Shown here piece after piece: positions 28,012 through 37,913 of a stretch of 64,000 nt of DNA. The first letter of the stretch is position 1. Each line of letters begins with the position of its first letter. Both the position numbers and the translations under genes were made by a program. The notes under the pieces were generated by a model that ran no database searches, was not told where the DNA came from, and worked only from the letters and a program-made list of their open reading frames with translations. The stretch comes from Streptomyces sp. NBC_00557 (GTDB lineage: Bacteria > Actinomycetota > Actinomycetes > Streptomycetales > Streptomycetaceae), in assembly GCF_036345995.1 (NCBI RefSeq), contig NZ_CP107796.1, forward strand, positions 558,001 to 622,000. Reading direction: 5' to 3'.

Positions 28012-28596
28012 GTGTCCCCCAGCAGCGATGCCGACTGGTCCACCCGGCACTCCGTCCTGGCCATGGCCCGCCGCACCGCCGCCCTGGCCAACGCCCTCAC
28101 CGAGGAGCGCCCGGATCCGGGCCGGGTGGCGGACGTGCTCCGCGCGTACGGCGAGTCGGGCGCCGTGCACCTGACCGCCCGGGATGTCACCGAGATGCGC
28201 GAGGCAGCGATGCGGCTGCGGGAGGTCTTCGCCGCGGAGGACGCCGACGAGGCCGCCGTCGCCCTCAACCGGCTGCTGGGCGCGCGCACCGGGCCGCTCC
28301 GCCTCACCTCGCACGGCGGCGGCACGCCCTGGCATCCCCATCTCGACCGCGACGACGACGCCCCCTGGGGCGAGTGGTTCCTCGCCTCGTCCTGCCTGGC
28401 CCTGACCGTGCTCGTCTGGGACCGCCAGCTCCCGCCGGGCAGGACCTGTGCGTCCGCCGCCTGCCGGAACGTCTTCATCACGCAGGGCCCCGGCCCGGAG
28501 CGCCGCTACTGCTCACGGCGCTGCGCGACCCGCGAACGCGTCGCGGCCCACCGCCGTGCCCGCGCGGGCTCGGCCGGGGTGGCCTCGGACCGGTAA
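28012..28596 (+). CDS. CGNR zinc-finger (ABATE-domain) regulator
   Basis: A 194-residue protein. The N-terminal two thirds are the ABATE/DUF1470 stress-type domain. The C-terminus has the CGNR zinc finger: CASAACRNVF, then RRYCSRRCATRERVAAHR, with four Cys ligands. The name-giving CGNR is replaced by CRNV, as in many members. Such proteins are thought to be transcription regulators. The start is taken as GTG 28012, leaderless; an in-frame ATG at 27994 would lie inside the promoter. It is likely the local regulator of the divergent MFS exporter. Confidence 0.85.
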   Translation: MSPSSDADWSTRHSVLAMARRTAALANALTEERPDPGRVADVLRAYGESGAVHLTARDVTEMREAAMRLREVFAAEDADEAAVALNRLLGARTGPLRLTSHGGGTPWHPHLDRDDDAPWGEWFLASSCLALTVLVWDRQLPPGRTCASAACRNVFITQGPGPERRYCSRRCATRERVAAHRRARAGSAGVASDR

Positions 28597-28936
28597 CCGG
28601 CCGGGCTCAGGGCGCTCCTGCCGGTGCGCGTCATCACCGGAGTGCACGTGCAGCACCACCGGGTCCAGACCATCAGGGGGTCCCCGGGCCTTGCTCGCGT
28701 GGCGGCCCGTCAGCCGAGAACCGTAACCTGGCCCAGCTGGAAGGGGCAGGGCATGCAGGGGCGCGCCGCGGTCCAGGGCGCGCGTCGACGGCGCCACCGG
28801 CAGGCCGTACTTCGAGCGGTCGTACGCGCCGGCGAATTCCGTCGATGCCCGGAGCCGCCCCCCTCGCTGCCGCCCCGGCCAGGTCGACGTCCGTTCGCCG
28901 CCGGTGTTCCTCGCGCCTCGCCGCTGAGATGGAGGC
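28597..28936. other. Intergenic stretch with a possible decayed reading frame
   Basis: No complete gene. On the minus strand, 28715-28860 reads EFAGAYDRSKYGLPVAPS and then, after a frame change, FQLGQVTVLG with a stop at about 28710. This looks like the end of a lost protein, but I cannot name the family. Confidence 0.3.
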
Positions 28937-29686
28937 ATGACTTCACACGCAACGCTTGACGGCAAGAAGGCCCTGGTCACCGGCGGCAGCCGTGGCATCG
29001 GTGCGGCGGCGGCACTGCGCCTGGCGCGCGAGGGCGCGGATGTGGCGGTGACGTATGTGCACGGCAAGGAGGCGGCCGAGGACGTGGTGCGGGCCGTCGA
29101 GGCCCTGGGGCGGCGGGCGGTCGCCCTGCGCGCCGACGCCGGGGACGCCGAGGAGGCGGCGAGCGCGGTGGGCCGTGCGGCCGAGGTGCTCGGCGGCCTG
29201 GACGTGCTGGTGAACAACGCGGCCGTCGGGCTGATGCGCCCGGTGGAGAGCCTGTCGGTCGCCGACGTGGACCGGCTGATCGCGGTGAACATCCGCGGCA
29301 TGTTCCTGGCCGCCCAGGCCGCCGCCGCACTCATGACACCGGGCGGCCGGATCATCACCGTCGGAAGCTGTACGACCCATCACACGCCGGGTCCCGGCGG
29401 CACCCTGTACGCGATGAGCAAGTCGGCCGTCGTCGGACTGACGAAGGCGCTGGCCCGCGAGTTGGGCGGGCGGGGGATCACGGCGAACGTCGTGCATCCG
29501 GGCCCGACCGACACCGACATGAACCCGGTGGACGGCCCGTTCGCCGACGCCCAGGCGGCCATGACGTCTCTCGGCCGGTTCGGCACGACCGAGGAGGTGG
29601 CGTCCGCCGTGGCCTATCTCGCGGGACCCGACGCCGTGTATGTGACGGGGGCAGAACTCGCGGTGGACGGCGGGTACACGGCCTGA
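28937..29686 (+). CDS. Short-chain dehydrogenase/reductase (classical SDR)
   Basis: A 249-residue NAD(P)-dependent oxidoreductase. Cofactor motif TGGSRGIG (residues 15-22), NNAAVG structural motif, catalytic Ser in ITVGSC, and YAMSK (YxxxK) are all present. The C-terminal PDAVYVTGAELAVDGGYTA is the usual FabG-like end. The substrate is unknown. It stands alone; GGAGG lies close to the ATG. Confidence 0.93.
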   Translation: MTSHATLDGKKALVTGGSRGIGAAAALRLAREGADVAVTYVHGKEAAEDVVRAVEALGRRAVALRADAGDAEEAASAVGRAAEVLGGLDVLVNNAAVGLMRPVESLSVADVDRLIAVNIRGMFLAAQAAAALMTPGGRIITVGSCTTHHTPGPGGTLYAMSKSAVVGLTKALARELGGRGITANVVHPGPTDTDMNPVDGPFADAQAAMTSLGRFGTTEEVASAVAYLAGPDAVYVTGAELAVDGGYTA

Positions 29687-29935
29687 GGGAGCGGGACGCG
29701 CCAAGCCCTCGGACGGTGTGCCCCGCCCGGCCGGGTCGGGAACGTCGCGGTCCGTCGGCGTCCACCGGGACGGCGCGTGGTCGGTGGGGCGGCCATGGCC
29801 GTCGTCCCTCTGGTCTCGAGCGCGGGGCGGCACAGGCACGCGGCGGCAAGGAGACGACGTCCGGGCGCCGGAATCCGTCCCGTGTCCGATGACGGCCGGT
29901 GGTGCCCGGGTACGCGCGTACCCGGGCAGGACCTG

Positions 29936-30781
29936 CTAGCGGAATTCCGGAAGGTTGCGGGCGACCCACCCGGCGAAGGGGCCGGCCGGGCGGCCGAGGA
30001 CCGCCTCCACGTCGGGGCTGATCCGCTGCTCGGCCGGGAGCGGGGCACCGAGGAGGTCGAGCGTGCCGGCGGCGACCTGGTCCGGCATGAACCGTGCCAT
30101 GCGGGCCTGGGCGTCGGCGCGGGACAGTTCCACGAAGGTCACGTCCTCACCCAGGGCCTCGGAGATGTCCGCGGCCTGCCGGCGCGGGCTGATCGGCTCG
30201 GGGCCGGTCAGCTCGTACACACGGCCGGCGTGGCCGTCCTCGCGCAGGGCGGCCGCGGCGACCGCGGCGATGTCCGCCGGGTCGATGACGGGCAGCGGCA
30301 CGTCGCCGAACGGCGCGAAGACCGTGCGCTCGGCGCGGACCGTCTCCGCCCACGCGAAGGCGTTGGAGGCGAACCCGGAGGGCCGCAGGATGGTGAAGTC
30401 CCGGCCCCAGGCGCGCACGGCGGCCTCGAACTCCCGCAGCCGGGCGTGCGAGGGCGCGTCGGGGCGGGTGGCGCTGACCTGTGAGGACACGAGGACGGTC
30501 CGCTCGACCCCGGCCTGGGTCGCCGCGTCCAGCAGGGCCGTCGGGCTCTCGCCCCGGTGGTTGAGTTCGCCGCCCAGCACGAGGAACAACGCTCGCGCGC
30601 CTTCGAGGGCGGGGCGCATGCTCGCGGCCTCCCCGGTGTCGGCCCGAGCCCATCGGACACCGGCCGGAGTGCCGGCGGTGCGGGGCTGCCGGGACACGGC
30701 CACGACCTCCTCGCCCGCCGCGGCCAGCAGGTCGACCAGCGTCCGCCCGATGTTGCCCGTGGCGCCCGTCACCGTGATCAT
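29936..30781 (-). CDS. NmrA/TMR-like NAD(P)-binding protein
   Basis: A 281-residue Rossmann protein starting MITVTGATGNIGRTLVDLLA (GxxGxxG). It lacks the SDR YxxxK and instead has VLVSSQVSATRPDAPSH and FTILRPSGFASNAFAW, typical of NmrA-like and quinone-oxidoreductase-2-like proteins that bind NAD(P) and sense or reduce quinones. The start at 30781 follows GGGGGA. It is divergent from a TetR gene with a dyad between, so TetR control is likely. Confidence 0.92.
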   Translation of the reverse strand: MITVTGATGNIGRTLVDLLAAAGEEVVAVSRQPRTAGTPAGVRWARADTGEAASMRPALEGARALFLVLGGELNHRGESPTALLDAATQAGVERTVLVSSQVSATRPDAPSHARLREFEAAVRAWGRDFTILRPSGFASNAFAWAETVRAERTVFAPFGDVPLPVIDPADIAAVAAAALREDGHAGRVYELTGPEPISPRRQAADISEALGEDVTFVELSRADAQARMARFMPDQVAAGTLDLLGAPLPAEQRISPDVEAVLGRPAGPFAGWVARNLPEFR

Positions 30782-30796
30782 CGCGTCCCCCTTGTT

Positions 30797-30857
30797 AGTT
30801 AGTTGACTGACTGAGAGGACCGTAGCACGTCCCCATCGGCGGCTGTCTATAGTCAGT
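30797..30857. promoter_or_regulatory. TetR operators between the NmrA-like and TetR genes
   Basis: AGTTAGT-TG-ACTGACT (30797-30812) is a dyad of AGTnAGT half sites. A single AGTCAGT (30851-30857) overlaps the TATAGT -10 box (30848-30853) of the TetR gene, placing its start point at the GTG at 30861 (leaderless). Confidence 0.7.
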
Positions 30858-30860
30858 CGG

Positions 30861-31451
30861 GTGACCAACTCAGTGGATCGGCGCGCCCAGGCGTCGCAGA
30901 AGCGCCGGCGGCTCACGGCCGCGGCGGCGCGGGTTCTGCACGAGCAGGGGGTCGAACGCACCACCCTCGCCGACATCGCCCGCGAGGCCGACGTCCCGGT
31001 CGGGAACGTCTACTACTACTTCAAGACCAAGGACGAGCTGGTCCGGGCCGCGCTCGCCGAGCACAGCGCACACCTGGACGAACTCACCGACCATCTGGAG
31101 CAGTTGGACGATCCGCGGGACCGGCTGAAGGGGCTGGTCGACGCCTGGGTCGACCAGCGCGACGTCGCCGCGCGCCACGGCTGCCCCACCGGCACCCTGG
31201 CCGTCGAACTCGACAAGCGCGCCGACGGTGTCCTCGACGCCGAGGCAGGGGCGGTGATCCGGCGGCTGCTGGACTGGGCCGGACGCCAGTTCCGCGAGCT
31301 GGGCGCCCCGGACCCGGACGGTCTGGCCCTCACCCTCGTCTGCGCCTACCAGGGCATGTCACTCCTGGCCAACGCCCTGCGCGACCCGGACGTCATGACC
31401 CGCGAAGGAGCCCGCCTGCTGCGCTGGCTCGACTCCGTCGGGACCCCGTGA
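30861..31451 (+). CDS. TetR-family repressor
   Basis: A 196-residue protein with the N-terminal helix-turn-helix LADIAREADVPVGNVYYYFK (about 36-55) and a helical ligand domain. The YYYFKTKDELV segment is classic for the family (AcrR/YxaF-like). Starts at GTG, leaderless. It probably represses itself and the divergent NmrA-like gene. Cys at about residue 107 (RHGCPTGTL) is conserved in quinone-sensing members, which would suit an NmrA/quinone function; that link is inference. Confidence 0.93.
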   Translation: MTNSVDRRAQASQKRRRLTAAAARVLHEQGVERTTLADIAREADVPVGNVYYYFKTKDELVRAALAEHSAHLDELTDHLEQLDDPRDRLKGLVDAWVDQRDVAARHGCPTGTLAVELDKRADGVLDAEAGAVIRRLLDWAGRQFRELGAPDPDGLALTLVCAYQGMSLLANALRDPDVMTREGARLLRWLDSVGTP

Positions 31452-31525
31452 GGACGACATGAGCCGTGCATCCTCCGGCGGGCTGGGTACTGGGAGCGGG
31501 AGGCCCCGACACGGAGGTTGCGGTG

Positions 31526-31918
31526 ATGAGGTACGACGAGTTCCTCGCCCGCGTGCGCGAGCGCGGCGAGTACCACAGCCAGGCGGAGGCGGCCGAGGTC
31601 ACGGAGGCCGTCCTGAGCGTGCTGGCGGAGCGGATCAGTCCCGGGGAGATCGACGACCTCGCCTCCCAGCTGCCCGGACCGCTGGGTCCCGGCCTGGCCG
31701 AGGCGAAGCATGAGCGGCCGGAGAGCTTCGGTATCGAGGAGTTCCACCGGCGGGTCGCCGAACGGATCGGAGGCAGGCCGCGTACGGCCCAGTGGGACTC
31801 GGGCGCGGTCCTGAGCACCGTCGCCGACAGCGTCAGCGGAGGCGAACTGAACCAGGTCATCAGCCAGCTCCCGTCCAGCTACGCAGCCCTGTTCGGCAAG
31901 CCGGAGCTGGCCGACTGA
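31526..31918 (+). CDS. DUF2267 protein
   Basis: A 130-residue soluble protein made of two related helical halves. Each half ends in a LPxxLxP/LPSSYxxLF-type element (DDLASQLPGPLGPGL and NQVISQLPSSYAALF), characteristic of DUF2267. Function unknown; family members are often stress-induced. Start: ATG at 31526 behind GGAGG. Confidence 0.88.
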   Translation: MRYDEFLARVRERGEYHSQAEAAEVTEAVLSVLAERISPGEIDDLASQLPGPLGPGLAEAKHERPESFGIEEFHRRVAERIGGRPRTAQWDSGAVLSTVADSVSGGELNQVISQLPSSYAALFGKPELAD

Positions 31919-31980
31919 AACACCGCCTCCCCGGCACCCGCCCCCCACCTGATTGACCGGGCACCGGGGGCGGGGTTTTG

Positions 31981-32595
31981 ATGTGGCGCATGCCGGATGA
32001 CGCGCAGACGGGCGGAGCAGCGAGCGGGGCCGATCCGGTCCTGGCCTTTCCCACGCGGGAGGCGTGGGAGAAGTGGCTGGAGGAGCACCACGCCGACGTA
32101 CGGGGTGTGTGGCTGAAGATCCCGAAGAAGGACTCCGGGATCGACGGTGTCGACTACGCCGGGGCGCTGGAGTCGGCGCTGTGCTTCGGCTGGATCGACG
32201 GGCAGAAGAAGAAGCTGGACGAGCGGCACTGGCTGCAGCGCTTCACCCCGCGCAGGCCGCGCAGCAAGTGGTCGCGGGTGAACCGGCAGAAGGCCACCGA
32301 GCTCATGGAGGCGGGCCGGATGCGGCCCGCCGGCCTGCGGGAAGTGGAGAAGGCCAAGGCGGACGGCCGCTGGGAGGCGGCGTACGAGGCGCAGAGCACG
32401 GCGGCGGTTCCGGAGGATCTGCGCGCCGCCCTGGACGCCGTGCCGGAGGCGCGGGACTTCTTCGCCACCCTGGACAGCCGCAACCGGTACTCGATCCTCT
32501 ACCGGATCCAGGACGCCAAGCGGCCGCAGACCCGGACCGCACGCATCGAGAAGTTCGTCGCCATGCTCGCCGCACGGGAGAAGCTGTATCCCTGA
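31981..32595 (+). CDS. YdeI/OmpD-associated family protein
   Basis: A 204-residue protein. Family blocks: WEKWLEEHHADVRGVWLKIP, then YAGALESALCFGWIDGQKKK and RFTPRRPRSKWSRVNRQKA. The second half has NRYSILYRIQDAKRPQTRTA, the C-terminal DUF1905/OmdA signature. These proteins are implicated in resistance to cationic peptides in some bacteria, without a known mechanism. The start at 31981 follows a GGGG stretch; 31990 is an alternative. Confidence 0.88.
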   Translation: MWRMPDDAQTGGAASGADPVLAFPTREAWEKWLEEHHADVRGVWLKIPKKDSGIDGVDYAGALESALCFGWIDGQKKKLDERHWLQRFTPRRPRSKWSRVNRQKATELMEAGRMRPAGLREVEKAKADGRWEAAYEAQSTAAVPEDLRAALDAVPEARDFFATLDSRNRYSILYRIQDAKRPQTRTARIEKFVAMLAAREKLYP

Positions 32596-32604
32596 GCGGC
32601 ACAC

Positions 32605-32682
32605 TCAGCACTGAGGGCGTTTGCCGTGGTTGGCGGCGTGGTTGCGGCGGGACTTCTTCTTCCGGCGTCGCTTCGAGGACAT
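32605..32682 (-). CDS. Small ribosomal protein bL37 homologue (25 residues)
   Basis: An ATG at 32682 behind a strong AGGAGG encodes MSSKRRRKKKSRRNHAANHG then KRPQC and stop. The extremely basic N-terminus and ANHGKRP ending match bL37, the tiny actinobacterial 50S protein first seen in mycobacterial ribosome structures (same length, same ANHGKRPNA-type end). The gene is easily missed because of its size. It lies between two plus-strand genes, with its own upstream region. Confidence 0.85.
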   Translation of the reverse strand: MSSKRRRKKKSRRNHAANHGKRPQC

Positions 32683-32875
32683 GGAAACCTCCTGGACGGG
32701 GAGGGAGAGCAGCGCGGAGGACAACTGCAAATACCGTATATCCGGATGTGGTGAACCTCCACCGCAGCCTCCACCCGCCCGCAGGCGTCAGGGAGCACGA
32801 CCGCGGATCCCCGTTGGTACGATGCGAAAAATGCCCGTCTCATCAAGATTCCTCCCCTGAATCAGAGGAGCCGGA

Positions 32876-33352
32876 ATGACCGGTGACCCGCAGCCGATCA
32901 GTGCCGCTGCCCGCAGCGCGCTGGAGCAAGAGCTGGCCGACCTGCGCGACGAGCGCCGGCTCGTCGCAGGAACCCTGCGGGACCGGACGGACGTGGGCGA
33001 CCAGGCGGACCAGGCCGAGCAGTTGCAGCGCGCCACTCAGCTGGATCGCCTGGACCGCCGTATCGAGGCCATCACCGACCGGCTGCGCCAGGCCGACGTG
33101 GCCGGGCCCGCCCCCACCGACGTGGTCGGGGTGGGCAGCACGGTCACCGTCCGCTTCCCGGACGGCTCGGTGGAGACGGTCCAGATCGGCGAGCTCGCCG
33201 AGGCCATGGACCAGACCCTGGTCACCTCCGGCAGCCCGCTCGGCCGTGCCCTGCTCGGACACCGCGCCGGTGACTCGGTCAGCTTCGACACACCGGACGG
33301 CCCGTCGAGCGCGGTCGTGGTGGCGATCGGGGAGCAGAACCAGGACGGATGA
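32876..33352 (+). CDS. GreA/GreB-like (Rnk-type) transcription-factor domain protein
   Basis: A 158-residue protein. The N-terminal half is a coiled coil (LEQELADLRDERRLVAGTLR to LDRLDRRIEAITDRL) whose tip reads VGDQADQAEQ, a variant of the GreA GDLSENAEY tip. The C-terminal half is the FKBP-like GreA domain (VGVGSTVTVRFPDGSVETVQ, then SPLGRALLGHRAGDSVSFDT). It should enter the RNA polymerase secondary channel. One acidic tip residue is kept, so cleavage activity is uncertain. AGAGGAG precedes the ATG. Monocistronic. Confidence 0.88.
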   Translation: MTGDPQPISAAARSALEQELADLRDERRLVAGTLRDRTDVGDQADQAEQLQRATQLDRLDRRIEAITDRLRQADVAGPAPTDVVGVGSTVTVRFPDGSVETVQIGELAEAMDQTLVTSGSPLGRALLGHRAGDSVSFDTPDGPSSAVVVAIGEQNQDG

Positions 33353-33363
33353 ACGGCGCGGGG

Positions 33364-35868
<2,505 letters not shown>

Positions 35869-35918
35869 GACAGCTCCTGGGCGCGGGGGCAGGCCGGTGA
35901 TCCGCGGGGATCGTTGTT

Positions 35919-35945
35919 CCGGGGTCCGTACTCACTGAACCCCGG
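35919..35945. promoter_or_regulatory. Dyad upstream of the Clp ATPase gene
   Basis: CCGGGGT-13 bp-ACCCCGG, 50-77 bp before the start codon. It does not match the HspR HAIR box (CTTGAGT-N7-ACTCAAG) or the ClgR box, so a different regulator or a hairpin is possible. Confidence 0.35.
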
Positions 35946-36085
35946 CGGGCACGGCGCCGCAAACGGAGGACAGGAGTCGACGTCGCGGTGACGTCGTGCT
36001 ACGGCGGGACACGGGCGGTCGGGCTGCCGGGTGGTCCTGCGGTCCGGAACTGGCGTTGCGGGACACCGTCGGGTAGACCCGTGCC

Positions 36086-37012
36086 GTGCTCTTTCGTCAG
36101 CTGGAATACCTCGTCGCACTCTCCCGGGAGCGCCACTTCGCCCGTGCCGCCCAGGCCTGCTACGTCTCCCAGCCCGCCCTGTCGGAGGCGCTGCGCAAGC
36201 TGGAGGAGGAACTCGACGTACCGCTGGTGCGCCGCGGCCGCAAGTTCGAGGGCCTCACCCCCGAGGGTGAGCGCATCGTCGTGTGGGCGCAGCGGATCCT
36301 CGCCGACCGCGACGCCCTCAAGGACGAGGTGGACGTCCTGCGCAGCGGCCTGAGCGGCAGGATGCGGATCGGTACGGTGCCGACCGCGTCCGGTGCCGTG
36401 GCGGAGCTGACCGGCCCGTTCTGCGCGGCGCATCCGCTGGTCACGGTGGAGGTCACGGCGGACATGCAGTCCGTGGACATCCTGCGGCAGCTGCAGAACT
36501 TCGAGCTCGACGCCGGGGTCACCTATCTGCGTGAGGACGTGGCGGAGGGCTTCCACACGGTGCCGCTCTACCAGGAGCGGTACGTCCTGCTGCTGACGGC
36601 CGCCGACGGGCTGGCCCGGCGTACGACCGCGACCTGGGCGGAGGCGTCGCGGCTGCCGCTGTGCATGCTGACCCCGGCGATGCAGGGCCGCCGCGTGCTG
36701 GACGAGTTCTTCGCGCAGGCCGGGACCCGGCCCTCGCCGCGGCTGGAGACGGACTCCGTGGCGGCGCTGTTCGCCCATGTGCGCACGGGGCGGTGGGCGG
36801 CCGTCGTGCCGCAGGCCTGGCTCCATGTGTTCGGCGTCCCGCACGGCATGCGCACCGTGCCGCTGGTCGAGCCCGAGGCGTCGGTCCCCGTGGGTCTGGT
36901 GATCGCCGCCCGGGAGCCGGGGTCGGTGATGGCCAGGGCGCTGACGGACATCGCCCGCACCACGGACGTGGCCTCCGCCCTGGAACGCGTGCCCGGCGAT
37001 CCGGGGCGGTAG
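36086..37012 (+). CDS. LysR-family regulator
   Basis: A 308-residue protein. The N-terminal winged helix (LSRERHFARAAQACYVSQPA, then LSEALRKLEEELDVPLVRRG) and the periplasmic-binding-like sensor domain (RMRIGTVPTASGAVAELTGP) are intact. Start: GTG at 36086. It is convergent with fdhD, ending 28 bp apart. In Streptomyces such LysR genes commonly sit beside fdhD/formate-dehydrogenase-like genes and are thought to control them. Confidence 0.94.
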   Translation: MLFRQLEYLVALSRERHFARAAQACYVSQPALSEALRKLEEELDVPLVRRGRKFEGLTPEGERIVVWAQRILADRDALKDEVDVLRSGLSGRMRIGTVPTASGAVAELTGPFCAAHPLVTVEVTADMQSVDILRQLQNFELDAGVTYLREDVAEGFHTVPLYQERYVLLLTAADGLARRTTATWAEASRLPLCMLTPAMQGRRVLDEFFAQAGTRPSPRLETDSVAALFAHVRTGRWAAVVPQAWLHVFGVPHGMRTVPLVEPEASVPVGLVIAAREPGSVMARALTDIARTTDVASALERVPGDPGR

Positions 37013-37039
37013 GGGACGCGGGATGGGTTCAGAGGGACG

Positions 37040-37876
37040 TCAGCATACCGGCCGCGGCCGCAGCCGTGCCTGGCCGGCGTACACGTTCATCGATGTGCCC
37101 CGCAGAAAGCCGACCAGGGTCAGCCCGCTGTCGGCGGCCAGGTCCACGGCCAGCGAGGAGGGGGCCGAGACGGCGGCCAGCAGCGGGATCCCGGCGAGTA
37201 CCGCCTTCTGCACCAGCTCGAAGGAGGCACGCCCGCTGACCATCAGCACCGTGCCGCGCAGGGGCAGCAGACCGGACCGCAGGGCGTGACCGACGACCTT
37301 GTCCACGGCGTTGTGCCGGCCCACGTCCTCGCGCAGGCACAGCAGCTCGCCGTCGGCCGTGAACAGTCCGGCCGCGTGCAGGCCTCCGGTGCTGTCGAAG
37401 ACCTTCTGTGCCGCGCGGAGCCGCTCGGGCAGACGGGCCAGCAGCTCCGGGCCCACCGTCAGCGGGTCCTCGGCCACGGACCACGCGGAGGCCATGCGGA
37501 CCGCGTCCAGGCCGGCCTTGCCGCACAGGCCGCAGGAGGAAGTGGTGTAGAAGTTGCGTTCCAGTGAGGCGGTGGGCAGGGCCACGCCGGGGGCCAGGGC
37601 GACGTCCACCACGTTGTAGGTGTTGCCGCCGTCCGCCGTGGCGCCGGCGCAGTAGCGGATCGCGGTGATGTCGCCGGCGCCGTGGACGACGCCCTCGCCG
37701 GCGAGGAAGCCGGCCGCGAGGTCGAAGTCGTCGCCCGGGGTGCGCATGGTCACGGTGAGGGGGCGCCCGCCGACGCGTATCTCCATCGGTTCCTCGGCGG
37801 CCAGGGTGTCCGGCCGGCCCGAGGGCACTCCGTCGCGGATCCGCAGCACCCTCCGGCGCACCGTCACGCGTCCCAT
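37040..37876 (-). CDS. fdhD: FdhD, sulfur carrier for formate dehydrogenase maturation
   Basis: A 278-residue protein transferring sulfur from a cysteine desulfurase to the molybdenum cofactor. The CGLCG motif (Cys115, Cys118) supplies the persulfide cysteines. Other blocks: MRTPGDDFDLAAGFLAGEGV, LREDVGRHNAVDKVVGHAL, and VSGRASFELVQKAVLAGIP. It is downstream of the FdhF-like gene on the same strand with 37 bp between, so the two probably form one operon. Confidence 0.96.
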   Translation of the reverse strand: MGRVTVRRRVLRIRDGVPSGRPDTLAAEEPMEIRVGGRPLTVTMRTPGDDFDLAAGFLAGEGVVHGAGDITAIRYCAGATADGGNTYNVVDVALAPGVALPTASLERNFYTTSSCGLCGKAGLDAVRMASAWSVAEDPLTVGPELLARLPERLRAAQKVFDSTGGLHAAGLFTADGELLCLREDVGRHNAVDKVVGHALRSGLLPLRGTVLMVSGRASFELVQKAVLAGIPLLAAVSAPSSLAVDLAADSGLTLVGFLRGTSMNVYAGQARLRPRPVC

Positions 37877-37913
37877 GTCCTGGTCCTCTCCGCCCTCCGT
37901 GCGTCCTGGTGTC

